A DNA stretch of 64,000 nt, taken from the NCBI RefSeq assembly GCF_900115205.1, contig NZ_FOYQ01000002.1, positions 124,001 through 188,000 on the forward strand, read 5' to 3'. Positions 42,110 to 50,190 of the stretch are shown here, one piece after another; position 1 is the first letter of the stretch; each line of letters begins with the position of its first letter. The notes under the pieces were generated by a model. It was not told the DNA's origin, made no database searches, and was given only the letters and a program-made list of their open reading frames with translations. A program made the translations under genes and the position numbers. This stretch comes from Robiginitalea myxolifaciens. GTDB lineage: Bacteria; Bacteroidota; Bacteroidia; Flavobacteriales; Flavobacteriaceae.

Positions 42110-44512
42110 TTAATAATTTATTCGTAAATCGAGCACCCAGTTGCGTCCCGGGCTGTCGGCGAAATAGCGCAATCGATTCAAATAGTCCCTATAGCTCGTG
42201 TTCCACAGGTTCTGTACCCGTAGGTTAACGGCCAGGGTTGTTTTGCCTGAAAGTTCAAAATCCAAACCTGCGTTAAAATTCATCAGGTGGTAGGCGGGTG
42301 GTGCCGTATTTATTTCCAGTTCCACATCTTGATTTTGTTCTGGTGAGAAAACAATGATATTTTCCGGGGTCTCATTCTGCCGGAAAACATAACGACTCTC
42401 CAGGCCAAACCGAAGGTTATTCAGTTCTTCCAATTCTAACTGCACGGCGTTGCGCGTATTGGCCGCCGGAATATTAATCAGCGGGCCGTCCTGATCCAGG
42501 TCCCGGCCTTTGACTAAGGAAAACTGGTGCTGCGAACTCAGCATGTCCGTCCACTCGTAATTTATATTCACATCCAGGCCAAGTAAGGCCGCATTGGTTT
42601 GCCGGTAATTCCAAACCGGGAAGGCCCCTCTGATGGTAAATTCAACCCCCTCGGGCTCCAACAGGATAAAATCCGAGATATAGTTGTAATAAGGGGTTAC
42701 TTCGGCACTAAGCTTTTGGCTATTGTAATTTGCCGTAATAGCTCCCTTATACGAGGTCTCTTTATCGATCCTCAGGTCTCCCAATTCAATACGGGCAGCG
42801 GAATGGTGCAAACCGTCGCTGAACAATTCGGCAGGATTCGGAGCCCGTTGGGAGGCCGAGAGGTTTACTCCCACCGTCCATTGGGTATCCGGGATCCAAC
42901 TAAGGCCGGAGGCAACTGAAAACGTAGTATAATCCAAAACAGGATTGGTCAACAATTGCGTGCCCAGATCTTCTACAACGATATCCCCGAAATCCTCCTG
43001 ATACCCCCGTTCATTCCATCGGCTGGTACGATAGAATTTGCGGGCATCGATGCGGCTGAAATCCAAACGCATACCCCCATCAAATACCCAGAAGGGGGAA
43101 AGCTCCCACTCCAGCGCACCAAAGGCACCGGCTTCGTAACGATCGTAATCCGGGATGAGGCGGCGAACCCCGGTATCCGGATTGGCGAAGTTATCCTGAT
43201 ACCGTCCGCTTATCCCAAACTCCAGTTTCCGCCCACTGAACTTGTCAATGGTAAGGAAAGACTGCAGGGTATGGGTTGTAAGCGTTAGGTCAATCGCAGG
43301 TCTCCCTATATCCGAGGAGGAACGATTGATATCGAATTCGAACCGGCGATTGCGTTGAAAATCGTATTGGATTTCCCATTTGCCCACACCTTCGATCCGC
43401 CGGAAATATTCCGCCTTACCCAGATGGTGGTTTACCTCTTGACGAGGTTCAGCCAGATCATAGGAAAAGGGTTCGATAAACTCAGGCTCCCCTGAATTTA
43501 TACTTCGAATCAGGTCATCTACGTTGCCGATATGGGAGGATCTCAAAACAGCGATATCCGTATCGAAATAGGAATAATACACATTCCATCCGGAGGTGAA
43601 ACTGCGTTTACCCACCTCCAGACTCAGACCCAGCTGCTGGGTACCTGTGTTGGTAAGCAGGTAATCCGGAGCCTCGAGATCGCCACTGCGGCGATAGCTG
43701 CCTTGCACACTGGCGTACATCCCGGAATCCCAGGTGCGGTTAACTTCAGAACCGATGGTTCCACCGCGCCCATTGGTATTTCCTGTAATCTGGGTGGCTC
43801 CCCAAATACTGTCCCGGGCGGGGAATAGGGATCCTTCCATAAGAATTATTCCTCCCACAGCATCGCTTCCGTATCGCAGGGCAGATGAACCTTTCAGAAC
43901 ACGTACGCGATCCGCAGCATTGATATCAACGGTTGGGGCATGTTCTTCTCCCCATTCCATATCCTGCATGCGAACCTCATTGTTCATCACGATCACCCGG
44001 GATCCATACAACCCTTGAATTACCGGTTTTACGATGTTTGATCCGGTGTTGATGCTATTAACCCCACTGATTCGCTTTAATGCGTCCCCGAGACTGGCCC
44101 CGCTAAACTCGCGCAGGGTTTCGGTATTCAGTACGGCTTCGGCCTGGGATGCCACTTCATTAGGATCGGATTCCCCGGTCACAAGTACTTCCTCCAATTC
44201 CTCAATGTGGTGTTCCAGCGAGATTTTGATTTCAGAATCTTCAGAAATCTCAACGACGCGGAAAATTGTACTGCATTCCGGGTGGGAAACTTGTAATTCA
44301 TAGACACCGGGACACAATCCTTTGAGCGTAAAACTGCCCAGGGGATCGGTCTGTGCATAGAGATCTCGTGCGGTAACCTCGATCACTGCTCCGGATAAGG
44401 GAGACTGATCGTGGAAATCCAAAACTTTACCGGAAAGCACGAGGTCGCACTGTTGCGCTGAGACAACATTGGCGCTAAGAAGAACTAAAAGGTGCACCCA
44501 GAGGGTTCGCAT
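42110..44512 (-). CDS. TonB-dependent receptor with CarboxypepD_reg-like domain
   Basis: 800 residues. Signal peptide to about residue 19, then a beta-sandwich carboxypeptidase regulatory-like domain (about 22-100), a TonB-box-like EEVLVTG near 107, a plug domain (NTETLREFSG, LYGSRVIVMNNEVR, KGSSALRYGSDAVGG) and a 22-strand barrel ending in NWVLDLRINY. The plug loop MQDMEWGEEHAP resembles the WGEEH loops of ZnuD-like zinc receptors. Together with the Cys/His-rich protein before it and the acidic lipoprotein after it, I infer metal uptake, zinc or copper, rather than a siderophore or glycan. Confidence 0.9.
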   Translation of the reverse strand: MRTLWVHLLVLLSANVVSAQQCDLVLSGKVLDFHDQSPLSGAVIEVTARDLYAQTDPLGSFTLKGLCPGVYELQVSHPECSTIFRVVEISEDSEIKISLEHHIEELEEVLVTGESDPNEVASQAEAVLNTETLREFSGASLGDALKRISGVNSINTGSNIVKPVIQGLYGSRVIVMNNEVRMQDMEWGEEHAPTVDINAADRVRVLKGSSALRYGSDAVGGIILMEGSLFPARDSIWGATQITGNTNGRGGTIGSEVNRTWDSGMYASVQGSYRRSGDLEAPDYLLTNTGTQQLGLSLEVGKRSFTSGWNVYYSYFDTDIAVLRSSHIGNVDDLIRSINSGEPEFIEPFSYDLAEPRQEVNHHLGKAEYFRRIEGVGKWEIQYDFQRNRRFEFDINRSSSDIGRPAIDLTLTTHTLQSFLTIDKFSGRKLEFGISGRYQDNFANPDTGVRRLIPDYDRYEAGAFGALEWELSPFWVFDGGMRLDFSRIDARKFYRTSRWNERGYQEDFGDIVVEDLGTQLLTNPVLDYTTFSVASGLSWIPDTQWTVGVNLSASQRAPNPAELFSDGLHHSAARIELGDLRIDKETSYKGAITANYNSQKLSAEVTPYYNYISDFILLEPEGVEFTIRGAFPVWNYRQTNAALLGLDVNINYEWTDMLSSQHQFSLVKGRDLDQDGPLINIPAANTRNAVQLELEELNNLRFGLESRYVFRQNETPENIIVFSPEQNQDVELEINTAPPAYHLMNFNAGLDFELSGKTTLAVNLRVQNLWNTSYRDYLNRLRYFADSPGRNWVLDLRINY

Positions 44513-44543
44513 AATTTTCGAGGAATTGAAAAAATAAAGCAGC

Positions 44544-44576
44544 GGTGTGTTTTGATCCCTAAGTCAGGATCACACC
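44544..44576 (-). other. intercistronic hairpin before the TonB-dependent receptor
   Basis: GGTGTG (44544-44549) pairs with CACACC (44571-44576), with an inner ATCC/GGAT stem and a bulge. It sits in the 94-base gap between the small Cys/His protein and the receptor, so it could set their relative mRNA levels. Confidence 0.35.
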
Positions 44577-44606
44577 CAATACAGCCATTTCAAGGGCTAA
44601 ATAGCA

Positions 44607-44936
44607 TTAGGAAGATACAGGTGGAGCCCGAAGCATTTTTCCACCCGGAAGGTGGAACACATAGGAGTTATCTTGAAGGGGCTCAAGCTTGAAAAAGGCA
44701 ATCAGTGGTTCGGTTGCCGTAAATTCCAGAAAACTTATCTGAAAAGGGGAGAGGACAAAGTGATCAAAGCTACAGTGAAACTCCCGCTCGTGCAGGTGTG
44801 TGGATAAATCGCTTTGGCATTGGGCGTCACAGCTGCTCTCCAGGTGATCTGCAAGGGCGTGATATGCCTTAAAGCCAGAAGGGGCTAACAGGGCAAAAGC
44901 AAGGCAACTAACTACTATGGTACGTAACAAGGCCAT
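44607..44936 (-). CDS. small secreted or anchored Cys/His-rich protein
   Basis: 109 residues from the ATG at 44934-44936; a further in-frame start lies at 44972. The hydrophobic N-terminus (MALLRTIVVSCLAFALLAPS) is a signal peptide or anchor. The next 50 residues hold many possible metal ligands: YHALADHLESSCDAQCQSD, then THLHEREFHCSFDHF. The rest is non-polar beta sequence. I recall similar short proteins ahead of metal-related TonB receptors in flavobacteria. A metal-binding or sensing role is inferred from composition and position only. Confidence 0.7.
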   Translation of the reverse strand: MALLRTIVVSCLAFALLAPSGFKAYHALADHLESSCDAQCQSDLSTHLHEREFHCSFDHFVLSPFQISFLEFTATEPLIAFFKLEPLQDNSYVFHLPGGKMLRAPPVSS

Positions 44937-44989
44937 TGAGATTGCCACAAAGAACGGTAATGCAAGGCGCAAAGAACGTTAATGAAATC

Positions 44990-45313
44990 TTAATTTGCCC
45001 GAAATAGGAAGCCTAACCCCATACGTTGAAGCATTTTTTTTTCAAAGTTCCAAAAGAATCGGAATTGGCCAAAAAGCCACCCAAATGCAACCAAAAGCAC
45101 CTGATAAATGGGGAAAATCAATAAGATGCGCAGCGTCCAGTACAACCAGCTTCCCCACCATTGCTCCAATTCCCGGAGGCTGTCCAGTCCAATCCAGTCT
45201 AAAACCGGGCGGGCTACCCAAACCGAAGAGGAGCCTGTAATTGCAAAAACAATAAGAATGACTATTATCTGCCAGTTAGAATGAATGCCCCAGCGCTCCT
45301 TTAATCTTTGCAT
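44990..45313 (-). CDS. DUF6787 family membrane protein
   Basis: 107 residues with two membrane helices (about 15-35 and 60-85) and the conserved ends of DUF6787: LKERWGIHSNWQIIVI at the start and FRFFWNFEKKMLQRMG near the C-terminus. The function is unknown. It follows the DUF6146 lipoprotein gene by 29 bases. Confidence 0.8.
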   Translation of the reverse strand: MQRLKERWGIHSNWQIIVILIVFAITGSSSVWVARPVLDWIGLDSLRELEQWWGSWLYWTLRILLIFPIYQVLLVAFGWLFGQFRFFWNFEKKMLQRMGLGFLFRAN

Positions 45314-45342
45314 GCTAAAGAATTAGGGCGCAAAGATAGTCA

Positions 45343-45789
45343 TTAGAGCCGGGGAACCCATGGCCCCAGACGCTGATTGTAGCGCCGCTGAAAGTATATG
45401 AAATAATTGTACAGCTTGTAGTTTACCTCATAGCCGTAGTCTTCCTTTGGGTCGTAATCTATAGGCAGCACATAAAGTCGGGAATCGTATTGGGCCGGCA
45501 GTAATACCCGATTATTCCAATTTGTCACGAATACCTGATTTCGGTTTTCAAGGAAGGTCTGAGAATAGTATCCTTCCGGTCTGGCAATGGTGATTAGCCA
45601 GTTGTAAAAACCAGGTTCAATAATTACGATTTCGTACTCCGATTCCTTATTGGCGATAAGGACACTGTCCAGTTCATTTTCGGCAAAAACAGAGCGCTCC
45701 TCCTCACCGATTGCAAGCGGTTGTTTGGCAACACAACCCAGCAATAGTACTACTCCAAAAATTCCAACAACAAACCTTCCCACATTCAT
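45343..45789 (-). CDS. DUF6146 family lipoprotein
   Basis: 148 residues. The signal peptide ends in a lipobox LLLGCVAK (Cys19). The mature domain has the DUF6146 core, ESEYEIVIIEPGFYNWL and YSQTFLENRNQVFVTNWN, and a C-terminal YELNYKLYNYFIYFQ-like stretch (here YEVNYKLYNYFIYFQRRYN). Probably periplasmic, function unknown. It is transcribed from a perfect -7 box at 45810-45817 together with DUF6787. Confidence 0.82.
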   Translation of the reverse strand: MNVGRFVVGIFGVVLLLGCVAKQPLAIGEEERSVFAENELDSVLIANKESEYEIVIIEPGFYNWLITIARPEGYYSQTFLENRNQVFVTNWNNRVLLPAQYDSRLYVLPIDYDPKEDYGYEVNYKLYNYFIYFQRRYNQRLGPWVPRL

Positions 45790-45809
45790 AACTTTTTGAT
45801 TTTAAGTTA

Positions 45810-45817
45810 CAAAAATA
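45810..45817 (-). promoter_or_regulatory. -7 promoter box (TATTTTTG) of the DUF6146 gene
   Basis: Perfect TAnnTTTG on the minus strand, 20 bases before the ATG at 45787-45789. Confidence 0.5.
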
Positions 45818-45849
45818 GGAGGAAAACCTCGTAAAAGTGAGCTGTGAAC

Positions 45850-45872
45850 AGCCCCGATTAGTAAACGGGGCT
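45850..45872 (-). terminator. hairpin after the DUF937 gene, likely terminator
   Basis: Perfect AGCCCCG (45850-45856)/CGGGGCT (45866-45872) stem with a 9-base loop, 18 bases beyond the DUF937 stop. The T-rich stretch on the minus strand is displaced (CTTTTACG), so termination may be partial. Confidence 0.5.
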
Positions 45873-45890
45873 TATCGGCTAGGGAACGAA

Positions 45891-46523
45891 CTATTTTCCG
45901 AATAAACCACCCAGGAGTCCACCCAGGCCGCCTTGTTTTTTCTTGCTTCCAAGGACCATATCCGCAACATCGTCGAGAACGCTTCCATCTCCGTCGGAAT
46001 CTATCAGCGAATGAATAAGGCTTTGGTTACCCTGGGGTTGCCCGCCAAGCATACTGCCGAGTAATGCGTTCATTCCACTTCCATCAGAAATGCCACTTTG
46101 TGCTTTTTGGCGCCCCAGGAATCCCATGAGGATTGGGGCAGCAATTTTGAGGATCTGCGCAATGGAACCCGGATCCATCCCCGACTTCTGACTGAGTGCG
46201 TTTTCTACTGCGGGTTGTCGCCCTCCCAAAACGTGTCCCAGAATTCCAGCACCATCTTGTTTAACGGCATCGTCGACACCACCTCCAAAGAGTCCGCCAA
46301 GATCATCCAGAATGCTTCCGTTGTGTTTGTTGCTCAAGGCACTCATCAGGCCTTCTGCGCCTCCGGAAGTGGAGACATTTTTTTTCATGGCTCCCATAAG
46401 CACGGGCAATGCCATACTCAGGACATCAGCAGTTTTATCTTCGGCCTGACCAGTTTCCTGAGCCACGCCCTGAATCATTTGGCGCCCCATAGGGCTGTTT
46501 AATAAATCGAGTAATCCAGACAT
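45891..46523 (-). CDS. DUF937 domain protein
   Basis: 210 residues from the ATG at 46521-46523. It has the DUF937 pattern: MSGLLDLLNSPMGRQMIQG, then glycine-rich helical repeats (LGGLFGGGVDDAVKQDGAGILGH without a break, then DPGSIAQILKIAAPILMG) and a Gly-rich C-terminus (GGLGGLLGGLFGK). An acidic DSDGDGSVLDD loop at about 176-186 looks like a calcium-binding site. The family relates to E. coli YidB; the molecular function is unknown. Confidence 0.82.
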   Translation of the reverse strand: MSGLLDLLNSPMGRQMIQGVAQETGQAEDKTADVLSMALPVLMGAMKKNVSTSGGAEGLMSALSNKHNGSILDDLGGLFGGGVDDAVKQDGAGILGHVLGGRQPAVENALSQKSGMDPGSIAQILKIAAPILMGFLGRQKAQSGISDGSGMNALLGSMLGGQPQGNQSLIHSLIDSDGDGSVLDDVADMVLGSKKKQGGLGGLLGGLFGK

Positions 46524-46608
46524 TATAGTTAGTGTTTTATAGTGAGGTGGGAAGATACCAAAAATTGGCACATTTCCGAGTACTAAGCGGTTGGGTTACT
46601 CCCTTAGT

Positions 46609-47562
46609 CTAGGACTTTAACAGTGCAATTGTTTTTTCGGCAAGCTCCAGGCCAATTCTGGCCTGTGCCTCTTCGGTTGCAGCACCGATGTGGGGGGAAA
46701 GCGAAAGTTTTGGATGCATAAGGAGTTGAACGGCCGGAGCGGGCTCCTGTTCAAAAACATCCAGGGCAGCAAAGTCGAGGATTTCTTCATCCAGGGCATC
46801 GAGCAAGGCCGCTTCATCTACCAAACCACCGCGCGCCGTATTGATCAGCACGGCTCCTGGCTTCATGAGTTTAAATTCCTTTGACCCCAAGAGATAACCC
46901 GACTGGGCCGGAGTGTGCAGGCTAATGACATCGGCCACGGCAAGGACTTCTTCCAGGGAATGGTGCTGTAGTTCAAACGCGATGGAATGTCCGCCTGCAA
47001 ACTGAAGTTCCAGCCGTACCTGCTCCTGCTTGGGGTCACAGTAAACCACCTGCATACCTAAAGCCAATGCCCTGCGTGCCACAGCCTGACCAATGAGGCC
47101 AAAACCGATAATTCCCAGGGTCCTTCCTTTGAGTTCTTTGCCTTTGGAGTAGGCCTTTTTGAGGGTTTTGAACCGCGATTCCCCTTCGAGGGGCATGTCC
47201 CGGTTGGCCTGGTGTAAAAACCGGTATCCTCCCAGCAAATGGGCAAAGACCAAATCAGCTACGGATTCCGAAGATGCTTCCGGGGTATTGATAACCGGTA
47301 TTCCCTTCTGTTTGGCATAAGCTACATCAATATTGTCCAGCCCAACGCCACCCCGGCCAATCAAGCGCAGATCGGGACAGGCATCCAGCAATTCCTTGCG
47401 AACCTTGGTTGCAGAACGAACAAAAAGCACGCGAATACTTTGGTCATTTATAAAGTTGGCCAGTTGCTCCTGAGCTACATTAACAGTAAGTACTTCAAAG
47501 CCTGCAGCTTCCAGGGCCTCTTTTCCTGCAGGATCTATCCCGTCGTTGGCAAGTATTCTCAT
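46609..47562 (-). CDS. serA: D-3-phosphoglycerate dehydrogenase, short form
   Basis: 317 residues of the D-2-hydroxyacid dehydrogenase family. The NAD-binding loop GFGLIG lies near 158, with catalytic Arg in INTARGG, Glu in LDVFEQEP and His in SPHIGAAT. It lacks the ACT regulatory domain of the E. coli enzyme, so serine feedback is not expected through that route. It oxidises 3-phosphoglycerate to 3-phosphohydroxypyruvate for the adjacent SerC; the genes lie 29 bases apart in the same direction, so the assignment is well supported. Confidence 0.9.
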   Translation of the reverse strand: MRILANDGIDPAGKEALEAAGFEVLTVNVAQEQLANFINDQSIRVLFVRSATKVRKELLDACPDLRLIGRGGVGLDNIDVAYAKQKGIPVINTPEASSESVADLVFAHLLGGYRFLHQANRDMPLEGESRFKTLKKAYSKGKELKGRTLGIIGFGLIGQAVARRALALGMQVVYCDPKQEQVRLELQFAGGHSIAFELQHHSLEEVLAVADVISLHTPAQSGYLLGSKEFKLMKPGAVLINTARGGLVDEAALLDALDEEILDFAALDVFEQEPAPAVQLLMHPKLSLSPHIGAATEEAQARIGLELAEKTIALLKS

Positions 47563-47591
47563 AGGTTCAGTTCCTCAATTCGCGTTTACGA

Positions 47592-48659
47592 TCAGGCGTT
47601 GCGTTCCAGATCGCTCATGACGTCTACCAGTACCCCAACACTTTCCAGGCTCAGGGCATTGTACATCGAAGCCCGGTATCCACCAACAGAGCGGTGTCCG
47701 TTCAGACCATTAATTCCAGCAGCCCGCCACATGCTATCGAATTTCTCTTTCAGCTCGGGTTTGGTGAGGGTAAAGGTGGCATTCATGGAAGATCGGTCCT
47801 CCTTGGCCGCAAATCCTTCGAAGAGCGGATTTAAATCAATTTCCGAATACAGCAGCTTGGCTTTTTTCTCGTTAACTTCTTCGATAGCCCCAATTCCGCC
47901 CTGTTCTTTCAGCCACTCCAGATTGAGCATGGAGGTATAAACTGCAAAGACCGGCGGGGTATTGAACATGCTGTCTTTAGAAAGGTGCACGCTGTAATCC
48001 AGCATCGATGGAATTTTACGGCTAACTTTTCCCAGTAATTCCCCCTTAACAATGACTACGGTAGTTCCGGCCGGTCCCATATTTTTCTGCGCACCGGCAT
48101 AGATCAGGTCAAAGGCGTCGTAGGCGAAGTTGCGCGAGAAGATATCCGAGCTCATGTCGGCCACAAGGGGAGCATCCGTTTGCGGAATTGCCTTGAACTG
48201 GGTTCCGAAAATAGTGTTGTTCGTGGTCAGGTGGAGGTAATCCAGCCCTTCCGGTATCGTATAGCCTTTCGGGACGGAACGAAAACCGTCGGCCTCAGAG
48301 GAGGCCACTTCGGCTACCTTTCCAAACAACCTGGCTTCCTTAATAGCTTTGGTACTCCAGGTACCTGTATTGATGTAACCCGCTTCGTTTTCTAAGAGGT
48401 TATAGGCTACGCGAAGAAATTCCATACTGGCGCCACCCTGCATAAAAAGAACTTCATAGCCTTTACCCTTGAGATCCATCAATTCCAGTACCAGACTACG
48501 CGCCTTCTCCATGATGGCGACAAACTCAACACTTCTGTGAGAAATTTCGATGAGAGAAAGGCCGGAGCCATCGAGTTCTACCACAGCCTGGGCTGCTTTT
48601 TTCATGACTTCAGCTGGCAGGATACAAGGGCCAGCACTAAAATTGTGCATTTTCATCAT
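47592..48659 (-). CDS. serC: phosphoserine aminotransferase
   Basis: 355 residues; ATG codons at 48659, 48656 and 48650 are all possible starts before the conserved HNFSAGPCILP. PLP lysine K192 lies in YAGAQKNMGPAG, and the phosphate-binding GGASMEF is near 75-81. It converts 3-phosphohydroxypyruvate and glutamate to O-phospho-L-serine and 2-oxoglutarate. First gene of the serCA pair. O-phosphoserine is also the presumed substrate of the cysteate synthase-like enzyme at 8710-9750. Confidence 0.95.
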   Translation of the reverse strand: MMKMHNFSAGPCILPAEVMKKAAQAVVELDGSGLSLIEISHRSVEFVAIMEKARSLVLELMDLKGKGYEVLFMQGGASMEFLRVAYNLLENEAGYINTGTWSTKAIKEARLFGKVAEVASSEADGFRSVPKGYTIPEGLDYLHLTTNNTIFGTQFKAIPQTDAPLVADMSSDIFSRNFAYDAFDLIYAGAQKNMGPAGTTVVIVKGELLGKVSRKIPSMLDYSVHLSKDSMFNTPPVFAVYTSMLNLEWLKEQGGIGAIEEVNEKKAKLLYSEIDLNPLFEGFAAKEDRSSMNATFTLTKPELKEKFDSMWRAAGINGLNGHRSVGGYRASMYNALSLESVGVLVDVMSDLERNA

Positions 48660-48716
48660 AGCGGGTTTAAGATGGGCAAAGGTCTGAAATAAGTTTGAAA
48701 TTCAAAGTTTGGGGAA

Positions 48717-49784
48717 TTAATTTAAGCGTAAATCCAGGAGGAATTTCAGGGTATCTACGCCATCGGCATAATCCGACAGGCCGGGTAGCTGGCTTTGGCC
48801 AAAAGGAATCGCATTTGAAGTTGAAGCGCCGTTGATCACGCACTGAATGGAATCAGCCTCACCCTCCAATCGATTTGTAAGGGCGTCCCGATCTGAGTAG
48901 GTTTCATAAAACAGCGTCCCAATAGGAGAGCCCATACCTGGGTCTTCTTTAAGCAGGAGGAAACCATTGTCCAGCATTTTAGAACCACTCATTAAATAGA
49001 CCGCCTTGTTGTAATCGTAGTTATTGGCGTATTTCGGATGGTTTATATAATCCTTAAAGCGGTAAAAAGCCTCAAATAATGAATCAAAATCGTAACCCTC
49101 CGGAACATAGATCTTGGAAACACTTCGGCACCCCATCCCGAAATACCGGAAAATGTCCTCTGCGACGCCTTGCAGGTCCGCGCTGGACTCAGCTCCTTCC
49201 AGTACTGCCAGGCTGTTGCGATTCTTGCGAATAATATTCGGCTGCTTCCCGAAATAGTAATCGAAATAACGGCTGGTGTTATTACTGCCTGTGGCGATCA
49301 CTGCATCTTGCCCTTCCAGGGTGCCAGATACGAATTCAATAGTCGAGGCAAACTCAGGATCCCAGCTTATTAGTTTATCTGCCAGGAAGGGGAGGAGCAC
49401 CTGGTCGTTCGAGGCGCAGCGCACCAGGGCGCGATGTCCACTGCACAATACGCACAACAAATCGTGAAAGCCCACAAGTGGAATATTCCCGGCCAGAACC
49501 AGGGCAATGGATTTCTGATCTTCGGGCTTATTCTCGCCAATGGCATATGGGGCAAGCCATGCATTCAGCTTTTCTTCGGTCAATAAGGAAGCCCACGAAC
49601 CAAACGCATAAAGGAGTTGTTCGCGGGTAAACCAGGGATTCGCGATTTCCGCCCGGTCCATCATTGCGATAAACTCGGGATCTCCTGCTGAATGGGACGC
49701 TTCGGCCGTTATCATCGCCACCTGCTCCCGCAAGTAATCGCCAAGTGAGACCAGGGAATTTAAAGGATATTTTAACGCTGACAT
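48717..49784 (-). CDS. LuxC-like acyl-CoA reductase
   Basis: 355 residues of the LuxC/acyl-CoA reductase family (PF05893), an aldehyde-dehydrogenase-like fold that reduces acyl thioesters to aldehydes with NADPH. The active-site cysteine is probably C219 in YFGMGCRSVSK; ALVLAGNIPLVGFHD near 94 is the typical cofactor-binding stretch. There is no luxD, luxE or luciferase gene nearby. It diverges from a ferredoxin gene and lies upstream of serC in the same direction. The physiological substrate is unknown. Confidence 0.88.
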   Translation of the reverse strand: MSALKYPLNSLVSLGDYLREQVAMITAEASHSAGDPEFIAMMDRAEIANPWFTREQLLYAFGSWASLLTEEKLNAWLAPYAIGENKPEDQKSIALVLAGNIPLVGFHDLLCVLCSGHRALVRCASNDQVLLPFLADKLISWDPEFASTIEFVSGTLEGQDAVIATGSNNTSRYFDYYFGKQPNIIRKNRNSLAVLEGAESSADLQGVAEDIFRYFGMGCRSVSKIYVPEGYDFDSLFEAFYRFKDYINHPKYANNYDYNKAVYLMSGSKMLDNGFLLLKEDPGMGSPIGTLFYETYSDRDALTNRLEGEADSIQCVINGASTSNAIPFGQSQLPGLSDYADGVDTLKFLLDLRLN

Positions 49785-49786
49785 GA

Positions 49787-49818
49787 TTTGCTATGCTTTG
49801 GCTTTGCACTTACCTTTG
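49787..49818 (+). promoter_or_regulatory. promoter of the ferredoxin gene
   Basis: TTTG at 49787-49790, a 20-base spacer and a perfect TACCTTTG at 49811-49818. The transcript should start near 49823, leaving a leader of about 10 bases. Confidence 0.6.
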
Positions 49819-49824
49819 TGCAAA
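49803..49824. promoter_or_regulatory. perfect inverted repeat over overlapping divergent promoters
   Basis: TTTGCAC (49803-49809) and GTGCAAA (49818-49824) form a perfect 7-base inverted repeat with an 8-base centre. It covers the -7 box of the ferredoxin gene and touches that of the acyl-CoA reductase gene, so it is a likely operator for a dimeric regulator. Confidence 0.45.
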
Positions 49825-49828
49825 AATA
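49821..49828 (-). promoter_or_regulatory. -7 promoter box (TATTTTTG) of the acyl-CoA reductase gene
   Basis: Perfect TAnnTTTG on the minus strand, 36 bases before the ATG at 49782-49784 and only 2 bases from the oppositely directed ferredoxin -7 box. Confidence 0.55.
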
Positions 49829-49832
49829 GCTC

Positions 49833-50186
49833 ATGGCGATCATAATTACAGACGAGTGTATCAATTGTGGGGCTTGTGAACCAGAATGCCCCAATACGGC
49901 CATCTATGAAGGTGCCGATGAATGGCGATACAGCGATGGGACCTCTTTGAAAGGCGATGTGGTTTTGCCCAACGGCAACCAGGTTAATGCCGATGAAGTA
50001 CAGGAGCCCATTAGCGATGAAGTCTATTATATTGCCCCGGACAAGTGTACCGAATGCATGGGCTTCCATGAAGAGCCTCAATGTGCAGCTGTATGCCCGG
50101 TCGACTGTTGCGTACCCGATGAAGACCATGTAGAGGACGAAGAAACGCTGCTCGGAAAACAGCGTTTTATGCATCCTGAAGGCTAA
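49833..50186 (+). CDS. 4Fe-4S dicluster ferredoxin
   Basis: 117 residues. The first cluster is bound by [12 protein letters not shown] (CxxCxxCxxxCP, Cys at about 9-19); the second by [18 protein letters not shown] (CxxCx8CxxxCP) near 72-88. The middle insertion of about 50 residues, rich in acidic residues, is normal for this long ferredoxin type. It is a low-potential electron carrier in the cytosol. It diverges from the acyl-CoA reductase gene and converges on the next gene with a 4-base gap. Confidence 0.93.
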   Translation: MAIIITDECINCGACEPECPNTAIYEGADEWRYSDGTSLKGDVVLPNGNQVNADEVQEPISDEVYYIAPDKCTECMGFHEEPQCAAVCPVDCCVPDEDHVEDEETLLGKQRFMHPEG

Positions 50187-50190
50187 GTCT

